From NCBI GenBank assembly GCA_018228705.1, contig CP073694.1, positions 868,001-932,000 of the forward strand: 64,000 nucleotides of DNA, written 5' to 3'. Positions 8,582-17,100 of this stretch are shown piece by piece (the first letter of the stretch is position 1; each line of letters opens with the position of its first letter). Position numbers and translations under genes: made by a program. The notes beneath the pieces were generated by a model. The model was not told the origin of the DNA. It searched no databases and saw only the letters and a list, made by a program, of their open reading frames with translations. This DNA is from Dysosmobacter sp. Marseille-Q4140 (lineage in GTDB: Bacteria > Bacillota > Clostridia > Oscillospirales > Oscillospiraceae).

Positions 8582-8610
8582 ATGATAGCATATTTCTCCC
8601 GCAGGTGCAA
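8582..8610 (-). promoter_or_regulatory. promoter of the ABC exporter-ylmH operon
   Basis: Minus strand TTGCAC (8605-8610), 17 bases, TATCAT (8582-8587), about 35 bases upstream of the ABC exporter start. Confidence 0.65.
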
Positions 8611-8647
8611 TGAAATATCCCCGAATGTCGAGACATTCGGGGATATT
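8608..8647 (-). terminator. terminator of zinc-ribbon/SH3 protein gene
   Basis: A perfect inverted repeat, 8614-8629 with 8632-8647, ends 13 bases past the stop of the gene at 8660. On the minus strand it is followed by TTTCATT. The poor T-run and unusually long perfect stem are noted; its foot touches the -35 of the next promoter. Confidence 0.7.
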
Positions 8648-8659
8648 GGAGTGGTGGTC

Positions 8660-9589
8660 TCACTGATTGGCCAGGAATTCGCCCTTCATGTAGCCGGTGG
8701 TGGTGACGCCTCCGGCAGCAACAAATGTGATCTTGTACCAGCCGTCTCCGGCGCTCTCCACGATCTTGACAGAGCCGCCGTTGGGAATGGTGGCCAGGAT
8801 CTCGTCGTTGGTGCTGGGACCGGAGCGGACCCGGACGCCGTTGCCGCCGTTGATGACCACGGCATTGCCGGCCTTCAGGGTGCCGCTGCCGGTGCTGGTG
8901 GAGGAGCTGCCGGCGCTGGTGCCGCTGCCGGCCTTGACGATCACCGTGCAGGTGCCCTTTCCGCTGCCGTCGGTCACGGTCAGGGTGGCCTGACCGGCGG
9001 AGATGGCGGTGACCTTTCCGCTTTCATCCACGGAGGCGATGCCGTCGTCGCTGCTGCTCCAGGTATAGGTGCCGGTACCGCCGGAGGCAGTCAGCGGGAT
9101 GGGATCATCGCCCACGGACATGGTGAACTCCTTCCGGGGGCTGCCCAGATACGCCATGGTCAGGGTCTCCGGCAGGGTAGCAGGATCCACGGGCTCTGTG
9201 GTGGTATCCTCACTCTCTGTGCCCTCGGGCGGGGTCTGGGTGTCATCCGTCTCACCGTCCTCCGGCATGGTGATGTCCCCGTCCTCCTGGCCGTCGGGCT
9301 GGATGGTCTCCTCCACCTGCTGGCCGGCGCTCTCTCCGAAAAGGGTCTGGGCCAGCTTGTCACCGTAGAGCAGATACACCAGCAGCGCGGCCAAAATCAG
9401 GATCACCAGGATCAGCATGGGGCTCAGCAGGCTGGGCTGCCGGCGGCCGGCCACCCGCTTACCTCCCTGACTGACGCCCCGGCGGATCTGCTCTCCCTGA
9501 CGCAGCGCCTCCTCCTCTTCGCAGAAGGGGCAGCTGCGGTATGTATCAGAAAATTTCTCCCCACAGATGGGGCAGCGAATCATGGCCAT
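8660..9589 (-). CDS. membrane-anchored zinc-ribbon protein with Ig-like (Big2) and SH3 domains
   Basis: 309 aa. Begins with a cytoplasmic zinc ribbon (CPICGEKFSDTYRSCPFC, residues 6-23), followed by a transmembrane helix (residues 56-80), an acidic Thr/Pro/Glu linker of about 70 residues, a bacterial Ig-like domain (ISAGQATLTVTDGSGKGTCTV) and a C-terminal SH3b domain (VRVRSGPSTNDEILATIPNG) ending at the C-terminus. The extracellular part likely binds cell wall. ATG at 9589 follows GGAGGGCCCTCA. Its own promoter lies at 9635-9663. Probably an envelope sensor or wall-binding scaffold; no enzymatic domain is visible. Confidence 0.85.
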   Translation of the reverse strand: MAMIRCPICGEKFSDTYRSCPFCEEEEALRQGEQIRRGVSQGGKRVAGRRQPSLLSPMLILVILILAALLVYLLYGDKLAQTLFGESAGQQVEETIQPDGQEDGDITMPEDGETDDTQTPPEGTESEDTTTEPVDPATLPETLTMAYLGSPRKEFTMSVGDDPIPLTASGGTGTYTWSSSDDGIASVDESGKVTAISAGQATLTVTDGSGKGTCTVIVKAGSGTSAGSSSTSTGSGTLKAGNAVVINGGNGVRVRSGPSTNDEILATIPNGGSVKIVESAGDGWYKITFVAAGGVTTTGYMKGEFLANQ

Positions 9590-9634
9590 TGAGGGCCCTC
9601 CTTCCATGCGTCGGCTGAATTCTCTACACTTGAC

Positions 9635-9663
9635 ATAATATCGGCTTTTTCCAAAGCCGTCAA
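9635..9663 (-). promoter_or_regulatory. promoter of zinc-ribbon/SH3 protein gene
   Basis: Minus strand TTGACG (9658-9663), 17 bases, TATTAT (9635-9640). The spacer can fold into a small hairpin (CGGCTTT/AAAGCCG), and the flanks (CTTGAC/GTCAAG) are also complementary, so the promoter lies within an inverted repeat. Confidence 0.65.
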
Positions 9664-9716
9664 GTCCGGGGCAGTCGAATTTTCGGGAAATTGCCCCCTT
9701 TTGCAGACCCGTACCC

Positions 9717-9745
9717 TTGCTTTTGACCGGCAGCGCCTATATAAT
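9717..9745 (+). promoter_or_regulatory. promoter of uridine kinase gene
   Basis: Plus strand TTGCTT (9717-9722), 17 bases, perfect TATAAT (9740-9745), 50 bases upstream of the udk start. Confidence 0.65.
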
Positions 9746-9794
9746 GGGACGGAGAAACGGGCGGCATCCCGCCCGGCAGGGAGGTTTTGGACAC

Positions 9795-10412
9795 ATGGGC
9801 ACAATCCTGATCGGCATTGCAGGCGGCACCGGCTCCGGCAAGACCACGCTGACCCGCCATTTGAAAAGGCACTTCGGGGACGACGTCACCGTCATCGGCC
9901 ACGACAGCTATTACAAGCGTCAGGAGGGCAAGACCTACGAGGAGCGGGCCCGTCAAAACTACGACCACCCCAGCGCCTTTGACACGGACCTGCTGATCGA
10001 GCATCTGCGGGAGCTGAAAGCGGGCCGTTCCGTCCACTGCCCGGTGTACTCTTACGCCGACCACAACCGTACCGACGAGACCGTGGAGGTATTCCCCACC
10101 AAGGTCATCATCGTGGAGGGCATCCTGATCTTTCAGAACCCCACTCTGCGGGATATGTTTGATATCAAGATCTTTGTGGAGACCGACGCCGACGAGCGCA
10201 TCCTCCGCCGCTGCCTCCGGGACGTGGAGGAGCGGGGCCGGACGCTGCAGTCGGTGGTGACCCAGTATCTCACCACGGTGAAGCCCATGCACGAGCAGTT
10301 CGTGGAGCCCTCCCGGAAGTACGCGGACATCGTGGTGCTGGAGGGCGGCCACAATCTGGTGGCTCTGGACATGATCATGCAGCGGATCCAGCACCACATC
10401 GACAGCGAATAA
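9795..10412 (+). CDS. udk: uridine kinase
   Basis: 205 aa, normal for uridine/cytidine kinase, which phosphorylates uridine and cytidine in pyrimidine salvage (cytoplasmic). P-loop GGTGSGKTT at residues 10-18, then DSYYK, NYDHPSAFD, PVYSY and the lid region RRCLRDVEERGR. ATG at 9795 follows GGGAGG; the upstream frame extension has no homology. It is a single-gene unit with its own promoter and a strong terminator, on the opposite strand to its neighbours. A uracil permease gene is present at 27242-28618. Confidence 0.96.
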   Translation: MGTILIGIAGGTGSGKTTLTRHLKRHFGDDVTVIGHDSYYKRQEGKTYEERARQNYDHPSAFDTDLLIEHLRELKAGRSVHCPVYSYADHNRTDETVEVFPTKVIIVEGILIFQNPTLRDMFDIKIFVETDADERILRRCLRDVEERGRTLQSVVTQYLTTVKPMHEQFVEPSRKYADIVVLEGGHNLVALDMIMQRIQHHIDSE

Positions 10413-10420
10413 ACGAAAAC

Positions 10421-10456
10421 GCGGGACCCGGTAATCCGGGTCCCGCTCTTTTTTTA
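10421..10456. terminator. bidirectional terminator udk / second chr pair
   Basis: 11-bp GC stem 10421-10431 / 10436-10446, 4-base loop, followed by eight T on the plus strand and GTTTTCG on the minus strand. It ends udk and also the converging transporter operon. Confidence 0.9.
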
Positions 10457-11071
10457 TACTCCGGCGAAGCCGAAGGCCACACCCACCACGGCAGAAATGC
10501 CGATGAACACGATGGGGTGCCAGTCCTTCACCTTTCTTACCCCGTTGGTCAGCACCAGCAGCACCGCCGCCAGGGCCAGGCCCCGCCAGCTCACCAGGCT
10601 CTCCCAGCCTCCCGGCAGGGCGAAGCCGTTGAGGATCCCGGCCTCCGGCGTCACCACCTCGATGCCCGTCAGCACCTCCAAGATCACCGACACGCAGGCC
10701 GCGCCGATCAGGCCCGTGGAGGCCGGGCGCAGGCCGTAGAAGGCGTCATTGACATACTTGCTGTCCCGGAACCTCTTGAGCATCATGGCTACGATCAAAA
10801 TGACGATGATGGAGGGTGTCACCTCGCCGATGGTGGCGATCAGGGCGCCGGGGATGCCGCCCACAGTGTAGCCTACGTAAGTTGCCATATTGATGCCGAT
10901 GGGACCCGGCGTGGACTCCGACACCGCCAGCATGTTCATCAGCTGGGCCTGGGTGTACCAGCCGGTGGTCTCCCCGATGTCATGGAGGAAGGGCAGCGTG
11001 GCCATGCCGCCGCCGATGGCGAACAGGCCCGTCTTGAAAAATTCGTAATACAGCCGCAGATAGATGTTCAT
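10454..11071 (-). CDS. chromate transporter (ChrA) family protein, second subunit, paralogue copy 2
   Basis: 205 aa CHR-family half transporter, nearly the same protein as 2088-2702; differences are mostly at the first residues (MNIYLRLYYEFF here, MIYAQLFYEFF there) plus a few conservative exchanges. It keeps the motifs GLFAIGGGMATLPF and SESTPGPIGINMATYVGY. ATG at 11071 overlaps the stop of the upstream partner by four bases. Last gene of the birA-chr-chr operon; stops inside the shared terminator region with udk. Confidence 0.92.
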   Translation of the reverse strand: MNIYLRLYYEFFKTGLFAIGGGMATLPFLHDIGETTGWYTQAQLMNMLAVSESTPGPIGINMATYVGYTVGGIPGALIATIGEVTPSIIVILIVAMMLKRFRDSKYVNDAFYGLRPASTGLIGAACVSVILEVLTGIEVVTPEAGILNGFALPGGWESLVSWRGLALAAVLLVLTNGVRKVKDWHPIVFIGISAVVGVAFGFAGV

Positions 11072-11610
11072 GCCCGTCTCGCCTCCAGATTCTTCATCAC
11101 GATGCCGGACAGCGCCGCCAGCAGCACAAACCACACCGGGGACACATGCAAAAACACGCTGCCCGCCAGCACCAGCAGGAAGATCACGGCGGTCCGCCGA
11201 TCCACCACGGACTTTTTCAGGAGCTTCCGCACCGCGTTGAAGATCAGCACGCACACGCACACCTGGATACCCGCGAACGCGTTCTGGACCCAGGCGATAT
11301 GGGCGAAGTTATTGATGAAGGCCGCCAGAATGGTGATGATCACCAGGGACGGGAACACCACGCCCAGGGTCGCCACAATGCCGCCCAGGTTCCCGGCAAA
11401 TTTCTGGCCGATGAAGGTGGCAGTGTTGACAGCGATGATGCCCGGCGTGCACTGGCCGATGGCGAAGTAGTCCGTCAGCTCCTCCTCCGTGGCCCAGTGC
11501 TTGTGCTCCACCACCTCCCGCTGCAGGATCGGCAGCATGGCCATGCCGCCGCCGAAGGTCATGACCCCCATTTTCGCGAAGGTCCAGAACAGCTCCCAAA
11601 GCTCTTTCAC
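11068..11610 (-). CDS. chromate transporter (ChrA) family protein, first subunit, paralogue copy 2
   Basis: 180 aa CHR-family half transporter, a close copy of 2699-3259. The only possible start that keeps the N-terminal WELFWTFAKMGVMTFGGGMA is GTG at 11610, preceded by GGGAG. It begins 18 bases after the birA stop, so it is cotranscribed with birA rather than placed next to a LysR regulator as the first copy is. The two pairs may have different regulation but the same substrate. Confidence 0.9.
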   Translation of the reverse strand: MKELWELFWTFAKMGVMTFGGGMAMLPILQREVVEHKHWATEEELTDYFAIGQCTPGIIAVNTATFIGQKFAGNLGGIVATLGVVFPSLVIITILAAFINNFAHIAWVQNAFAGIQVCVCVLIFNAVRKLLKKSVVDRRTAVIFLLVLAGSVFLHVSPVWFVLLAALSGIVMKNLEARRA

Positions 11611-11628
11611 AATACGCTCACTCCCGAT

Positions 11629-12630
11629 TTATTCCGTATATCCATACAGCCCCCGGACGGAGACCTCTCCGGAGCGGACGGTGGTCACAGTACCGTCGTC
11701 CTTCCGGACCACCAGGCCGAAATCCCGGTCCACATCCAGGGCCTCGCCGCTCTCCTCCCCATCGGAGGTCAGCAGCCGCACCCGCTTTCCCAGGTTCACG
11801 CAGCGGCGGCGGTACTCCGCAAGATACGCCTCCGTATCCCCGGAGACCAGGGCGCTGCGCAGCCGGTCCAGCCGGGCGACCAGCGCCGCCGCCAGGGCAG
11901 GCCGGGACACCGGTCTGCCCAGCTCCGCCGCCACCGACGTGGCGATGGCCGCCACCTCCGGGGAGAAATCCTCCGCCGTCTGGAGCACGTTGACGCCGAT
12001 TCCCACCACCAGGTACTGGAGGCTCCCGGTCTCCGCCTCCAGAGCCAGCTCCGTCAGAATGCCGCAGAGCTTTTTTCCGTTCAGCACCGGGTCGTTGGGC
12101 CATTTCAGCCCCGGGGACAGGCCGCACACCGCCTCCACGGCGCCGCACACCGCCACACCGGCCAGCGCCGTCACGATCATCAGCCTCTCCGGCGGCAGCT
12201 GGGGCCGCAGCAGGGCGGTGAGATAGATGCCCTTGCCCTGGGGGGACTGAAAGGACCGGCCCATGCGGCCCCGGCCGGCAGTCTGGCAGTCGGCCACCAC
12301 CACCAGCCCCTCCGGCTCCCCGGCCAAGGCCAATTCCCTGGCCCGGGTGTTGGTGGAGTCCACCTGGGAAAGGCACACCAGCTTCCGGCCCACCACCTCC
12401 GTGGGCGGCAGAAAGCGGCGGATCTCCGGCTCCGTCAGGGCATCCGGCGCGGCAGCCAAGCGGTAGCCCAGGCCTGTCCGGGCCTCCACGGTGTATCCGT
12501 CCCGCCGCAGGGCGTCCACGGCCTTCCACACCGCCGCCCGGCTCAGGCCCAGCTGGCGGCTGATCTCCTCTCCGGAGACGAAGTCCCCCTCCTGCCGGCG
12601 CAGCAGCGCCAGCACGGTCTCTCTGCTCAT
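11629..12630 (-). CDS. birA: bifunctional biotin--[acetyl-CoA-carboxylase] ligase / biotin operon repressor
   Basis: 333 aa, the size of BirA proteins with an N-terminal DNA-binding domain. Residues 1-60 form a winged helix (LSRAAVWKAVDALRRDGYTV). The ligase core has the biotin-binding loop GRGRMGRSF and KWPNDPVLNGKKLCGIL, followed by the C-terminal SH3-like cap. It activates biotin to biotinyl-AMP, transfers it to carrier proteins, and may repress biotin genes. ATG at 12630 follows GAAAGGGGGGCGG; the much longer open frame upstream is antisense to the repeat-rich sortase tail. First gene of an operon with the second chr pair. Confidence 0.95.
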   Translation of the reverse strand: MSRETVLALLRRQEGDFVSGEEISRQLGLSRAAVWKAVDALRRDGYTVEARTGLGYRLAAAPDALTEPEIRRFLPPTEVVGRKLVCLSQVDSTNTRARELALAGEPEGLVVVADCQTAGRGRMGRSFQSPQGKGIYLTALLRPQLPPERLMIVTALAGVAVCGAVEAVCGLSPGLKWPNDPVLNGKKLCGILTELALEAETGSLQYLVVGIGVNVLQTAEDFSPEVAAIATSVAAELGRPVSRPALAAALVARLDRLRSALVSGDTEAYLAEYRRRCVNLGKRVRLLTSDGEESGEALDVDRDFGLVVRKDDGTVTTVRSGEVSVRGLYGYTE

Positions 12631-12659
12631 GGTCCGCCCCCCTTTCACTCGCGGCTTCG

Positions 12660-12688
12660 AGTGTACCACGTTTTTCCTGCCTTGTAAA
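12660..12688 (-). promoter_or_regulatory. promoter of the birA operon
   Basis: Minus strand TTTACA (12683-12688), 17 bases, TACACT (12660-12665), about 30 bases upstream of the birA ATG. A short inverted repeat (CTCG...CGAG) overlaps the start region. Confidence 0.6.
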
Positions 12689-12699
12689 CCGCCGGGAGA

Positions 12700-12731
12700 C
12701 GAAAAAGAGCCGCGGGGTCTCCCCCGCGGCT
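12700..12731 (-). terminator. terminator of the sortase gene
   Basis: 10-bp stem 12708-12717 / 12722-12731 with a 4-base loop and CTTTTTC on the minus strand, just after the sortase stop at 12743. Confidence 0.88.
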
Positions 12732-12742
12732 GCGTTGTACGG

Positions 12743-14002
12743 TTATTCCGGCGCTGTCTGGGCGCTCTGCCCCGGCTGGTCGCTCTGGACAGAGGACTGC
12801 GCCTCCCCGTCCGGCCCCTGACCGGAGACCTGCGGGGCGTCCTGCCCCGTTTCCGCGGGCTGCACCTCCCCGGCGCTCCCGGCCTGAGACCCGGCCGCTT
12901 CCGCGGCGGGATCCGTCTCCGGCGCGGTGCTCTCCCCGCTGGAGGCCGCCTCTCCGGAAGGCGCCGTCTCACCGGAGGGCTGTGCCGGTCCGGCTGTCTC
13001 CCCGGCGCTCCCGGCCTGAGACCCGGCCGCTTCCGCGGCGGGATCCGTCTCCGGCGCGGTGCTCTCCCCGCTGGAGGCCGCCTCTCCGGAAGGCGCCGTC
13101 TCACCGGAGGGCTGTGCCGGTCCGGCTGTCTCCCCGGCGCTCTCAGCCGGGACCTCCGCCGTCTCCTCCGGCTGCTCCTGCGCCGCCGGAGGCACCTCGC
13201 CCCGCAGCAGAGCCTGGACCACCCAGCGGGTGGCGTGGCCGTTGCCGGTGCAGGTGGAGAGGGTCAGGATCTTGTCGTAGACCGTGGGGGTCAGGCCGGT
13301 GTCGATGACGGACTTTTCCAGGCAGTAGTCGATGTACGCCTGCTTGGACTGGTCAGTGGGGAAACTCAGCTTGTAGGTATCTCCGGCGGTAGAGATCTCG
13401 TAGGCGGCGAAGATCTCATAACAGTGGGCGCCGTTGTCGTCGGTGATGTAGACCTTGGGGTGCTGGGCCCAGTAGCTCTGCTGCTTGTAGTATTTCAGCG
13501 AGGCGAACATGGAGCCGTTGTTCATCCGGTGGCCGTAGACGACGGTGTTGAAATCGCTCAGGTCCGGGCTGTTCTGGCACTCCAGGAAAATGGAGCCCAC
13601 CACGTTGGTCCACTTCTTCCAGGTGTGGTTGAGGTAATAGCTGTTGTCGTCGCCCTGGAGCAGGGGGTAGGAAATGACCGTGCCGGGGATCAGGATCCAT
13701 CCCAGCACGTCGGAGTTGACCTCCCGCAGGGCGGTGAAGTCCATGGCGGCCAGGGCTCCGGCGTAGGGGTCGATGTAGACGGGCTTCTCCTCCTCCGGCT
13801 CCTCGGTTTCCTCCGGCTCCGGTTCCGGGGCGGGGGCGGGCTCCAGCTGGGAAAGGTCGGGCAGCTCCACCAGGGCCTCGGCCTCGGCGTACTCGGCCTC
13901 GCCCTCCCGGTATTGCAGGGTCTGGCGGATCAGCATGACGGCGCTGACGCACAGGACCAGAGCCAGGACGGCGATCAGCAGTTTCCGGATATTGGGGCGC
14001 AT
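12743..14002 (-). CDS. class B-type sortase with long duplicated acidic C-terminal tail
   Basis: 419 aa. N-terminal membrane anchor (residues 7-25), an acidic proline-rich spacer (45-75), the sortase fold (80-268) with catalytic His158 (VVYGHRM), Cys251 (TLSTCTG) and Arg259, in a class B-like arrangement, then a 150-residue tail rich in Ala, Glu, Pro, Ser and Gly. The tail holds two perfect 44-residue repeats (residues 290-333 and 334-377). Ordinary class B sortases end near residue 250, so the tail is unusual. ATG at 14002 follows GAGAGGAGG. It lies just downstream of the wall-anchored adhesin gene, its likely substrate. The enzyme acts as a transpeptidase outside the membrane. Confidence 0.9.
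   Translation of the reverse strand: MRPNIRKLLIAVLALVLCVSAVMLIRQTLQYREGEAEYAEAEALVELPDLSQLEPAPAPEPEPEETEEPEEEKPVYIDPYAGALAAMDFTALREVNSDVLGWILIPGTVISYPLLQGDDNSYYLNHTWKKWTNVVGSIFLECQNSPDLSDFNTVVYGHRMNNGSMFASLKYYKQQSYWAQHPKVYITDDNGAHCYEIFAAYEISTAGDTYKLSFPTDQSKQAYIDYCLEKSVIDTGLTPTVYDKILTLSTCTGNGHATRWVVQALLRGEVPPAAQEQPEETAEVPAESAGETAGPAQPSGETAPSGEAASSGESTAPETDPAAEAAGSQAGSAGETAGPAQPSGETAPSGEAASSGESTAPETDPAAEAAGSQAGSAGEVQPAETGQDAPQVSGQGPDGEAQSSVQSDQPGQSAQTAPE
12871..13134 (-). repeat. two perfect 132-bp tandem repeats inside the sortase gene
   Basis: The 132-base unit at 12871-13002 is repeated base for base at 13003-13134 (44 codons, in frame). Identity over the whole unit points to a recent duplication and allows copy-number change by slippage or recombination without loss of frame. 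Confidence 0.93.
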
Positions 14003-14035
14003 GGCGGCTGCCTCCTCTCAGAGCGGTTTTTCGGC

Positions 14036-14073
14036 AAAGGGGGCCCGGACCTGCGTCCGGGCCCCCTTTTCTT
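14036..14073 (-). terminator. terminator between adhesin and sortase genes
   Basis: Stem 14036-14050 / 14055-14069 with loop CTGC, 15 perfect pairs, T-run on both sides. It would end most adhesin transcripts before the sortase gene 35 bases on, so the sortase may rely on readthrough. Confidence 0.85.
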
Positions 14074-14102
14074 GGGTCATTCAAATGTGCTTGCCTGTGC
14101 GA

Positions 14103-17100
14103 TCAGGCGTTCTCCTCGCGGCGCTTCTTGCCGCTGAGAGCCAGCCAAACTAGAGCCAGGCCGGACACGCCGGCAGCCAGGGCCCACAGGCCGGCGGTAT
14201 CGCCGGTGGCGGGGACCTCAGCCATGGGAACTTCCTCCTCGGGCAGCTCGGTGGTAGGAGTTTCCTCCTCGGGCAGCTCGGTGGTGGGAGTCTCCTCCTC
14301 GGGCAGGTCGGTGGTGGGGGTGTTGTCATCGGGGATGTCGGTGCCGGGATCAGAGGGACCGGGCTCGATGGGATCGGGGTTCGGGCCGGGCTCGATGGGA
14401 TCGGGGTTGGGCTGAGTCCCGTTGGCGGTGTAATTGGCGTAGTAGGTGATCTGATCCTGTCCGCTCTCCAGCAGCGCCGCCATGGTGGTCTCCAGATCCA
14501 CAAACTTCACGCCGGTATCAGTGCCGGTGGTGGTGAAGCTGCCGGTGAAGGTGTAACCCTGATCGGCGGTCACATTGGGCTGGCTGATCTTGATGGGGAA
14601 GTTGTTGTGGTTCAAAAACTCCTTGTAATCGTCAATGCTGAAGGTGTAGCTGATCTGGCTGGCCTGGCTGTTGTTGAAGGTGCCGTTGGCCAGGGCGCCC
14701 TGCCAGCCGGGATCGGCGGAGTAGGTGTTGACGCTATTCACCATGAGAGGCACATACCACTCATACCGGAAGCTGCTGCCGTCAGCGATCAGCGTATTGT
14801 TTCTGTTGTGCACGTTGCCGTAGAGGGTGGCGTCGAAGATGACGGTGAACTCGCGGCTGTCGTAGACGTTCTTCAGTGCGGCAACAGCGGGCGTTCCGCT
14901 GGCAGTGACCACCGCCACGTCAGAGTTGACGCTGTCCTCAGCATTCCAGGTATAGCCATAGGCGCTCAGGATATCGGCGCCGTTCTCCGTCACGGTGTAG
15001 GTGCCGGGCTCCAGGTTCTCCAGCGTGTAGGTGTAAGTGAAATAGGAGTACACGTCCTCCTCGAAATCCTTCAGGCTGACGGTCACGGGCGTGAAGGCCT
15101 CATCGGAATCCAGCGCAGCCGTCACAGTAAACGTGAGCGTATCCTTCAGAGCGTTCCAAGCGGCAGTCTCGCTGAGCGGCAGGTAAATGGTCTTGGTGAT
15201 GGTCAGGCTGCCGACGGTGTAGGTGGTGGCGTACAGCTTCACAGTGAACTTGGGGGGATCGTTCTTGTCGCCCCAGGTGCCGCCGTCATCGGTCACATCG
15301 CGAGCATACAGCTCCTGCAGCTGATCGTTGGTCAATCCATCCGTGGAGGCCTTGTCATAGCTGGTGCCGTCATAGGCAACGGAAGCCGCCGCATTAGTGA
15401 ACACAAACGCATTGTTGGGAGCCGTATCGGTCTCAACACCGGAGGTATAGTCACCAGTATTCACCAGAGTCGCCTCAGAGGCGCCGTCCACGTAAGCATA
15501 GAGCGCATAGCGCACCTGATAGGCAGGCTTGTCATAGGACAGCTTGGCATACAGGGTGATGGAGTGGCCGCCCTTGACATCATTCACCGCAGCCACCAGC
15601 TGCTCAGCCGTCATGGTGGTGCCGTCCTGCGCGGTGGACCAGCCGGTGATGGTGTAGCCGGGAACGCTGATGGTGGGAACCGCAGCCAGATTGCCAGCAG
15701 TGAAGCCATTCACAGCATAGGTTCCGCCGGTGATGGTATTCATGGGATCGGCTCCCGCCGCCTCCGGCCAGAGAGCACTGTCAGCAGTCCAGGCATAGCT
15801 CACGGTGATCTGGGTGTTGGGAGTCCAGGTATAGGGGTTCGTCACCTGCACGGTGACGGGCTCGGCGCCCACGGCTGCGGAGGTCCCATCGCCGGGATAG
15901 GTATAGGTCACAGTGCCCAGGACATAGTTGCCCTTGGTCCCCTCGACCTCGCCGGCAATGGAGGTGCCGCTGGTGACGGTCTCGGTCACGGTGTAGCCCG
16001 TGCCCTGGGGCAGATCCTCCACGGTATAGCTGTACTTGCCGGAAACCGCATCATAGGTAAACTCGCCGAACGCAACATTGGCCTTTTCAGTGCCGTTAGC
16101 GTCTTTCACGCTGAACGTGGCAGCGAAGCCGGTGGGAGCCTCGGAGGAGGCAAGGCCGGTGAAAGTCTTTTCGATCACCAGATCGCCCAGAGGAGTGACC
16201 GCGGTGGTCTTTTCTGCCTTTCCGGTGTTGGGGTCCTCACTGGTGATGGTCGCGGTGTTGGTAACGCTGGTACCCGTGTAACCAGCGGGTACAGTGGCCT
16301 TCACAGTCAGGATCGCGCTTTCATTCTTTTCCAGCGCATCCGCAGGGATCACCCAGGTAATCACGCCGTTGGATACAGAAACCGTGCCGACAGAATCGGT
16401 CGCAGTTGCGCTGACATAGGTCAGCTCGGCAGCGGCCAGGTCATCCGTAACAGTAGCCTCATCCGTCGCATTGGCCGTGCCATTGTTGGCCACGGTGATC
16501 TGATAGGTGATCTCGTCTCCGGCCAGCACAGAGTCCGGGCCGGTCTTGGTGATCAGCAGATGGGGCTGAGGCACAGTATAATCGTTGGTAACGGTCATCG
16601 TCGCCGTTGCGTCAGCCGTGACGGTCACAGTCTGATCCGCAGGATCATAGGTGACAGACTCCGCACTCTGAGAATTGGTCTCAGTCACCGTGTAGGTGCC
16701 GGGAGTCAGGCCGTAAACATTCACAGACTTACTGCCGTTGCCCTCTATAGTAACAGAAGTGGTCTTTACAACCGAGCGATCAGAGTTTGCGATCTCGAAC
16801 GTGAAGGTACGGGACACGTTCGTCGCGTTGGTCACCGTCTTGGTAATCGTCAAAGAAGGCCGTGCATCTTTCCAAATAGCGTAGAGGGTAACACTTTCGG
16901 TCATGGTAATTTTCCCGTTGGGATAATACCAGGTCCCCTGGCCGTCCGCCCGGGTGTTCCAGCCCAGGAAATCGTGGCCTTCCCAGGTGGGAACGCCGCC
17001 GACCGTAAGCTGGTTGCCCTTTTCAGTAGTGGCAGATGCGGGCATGTTGCCAACAGTTGCATCGGTATTCTTATTGTAATCCAGAGAAACATACTCGGCG

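Noticed and set aside
8614..8647. Long perfect palindrome considered as a protein-binding operator
   Set aside because: Position just after a stop codon and before the next promoter fits a terminator better, though the T-run is weak.
12871..13134. CRISPR-like direct repeats
   Set aside because: Two in-frame 132-bp units without spacers inside a coding gene; no CRISPR array or cas gene in the window.
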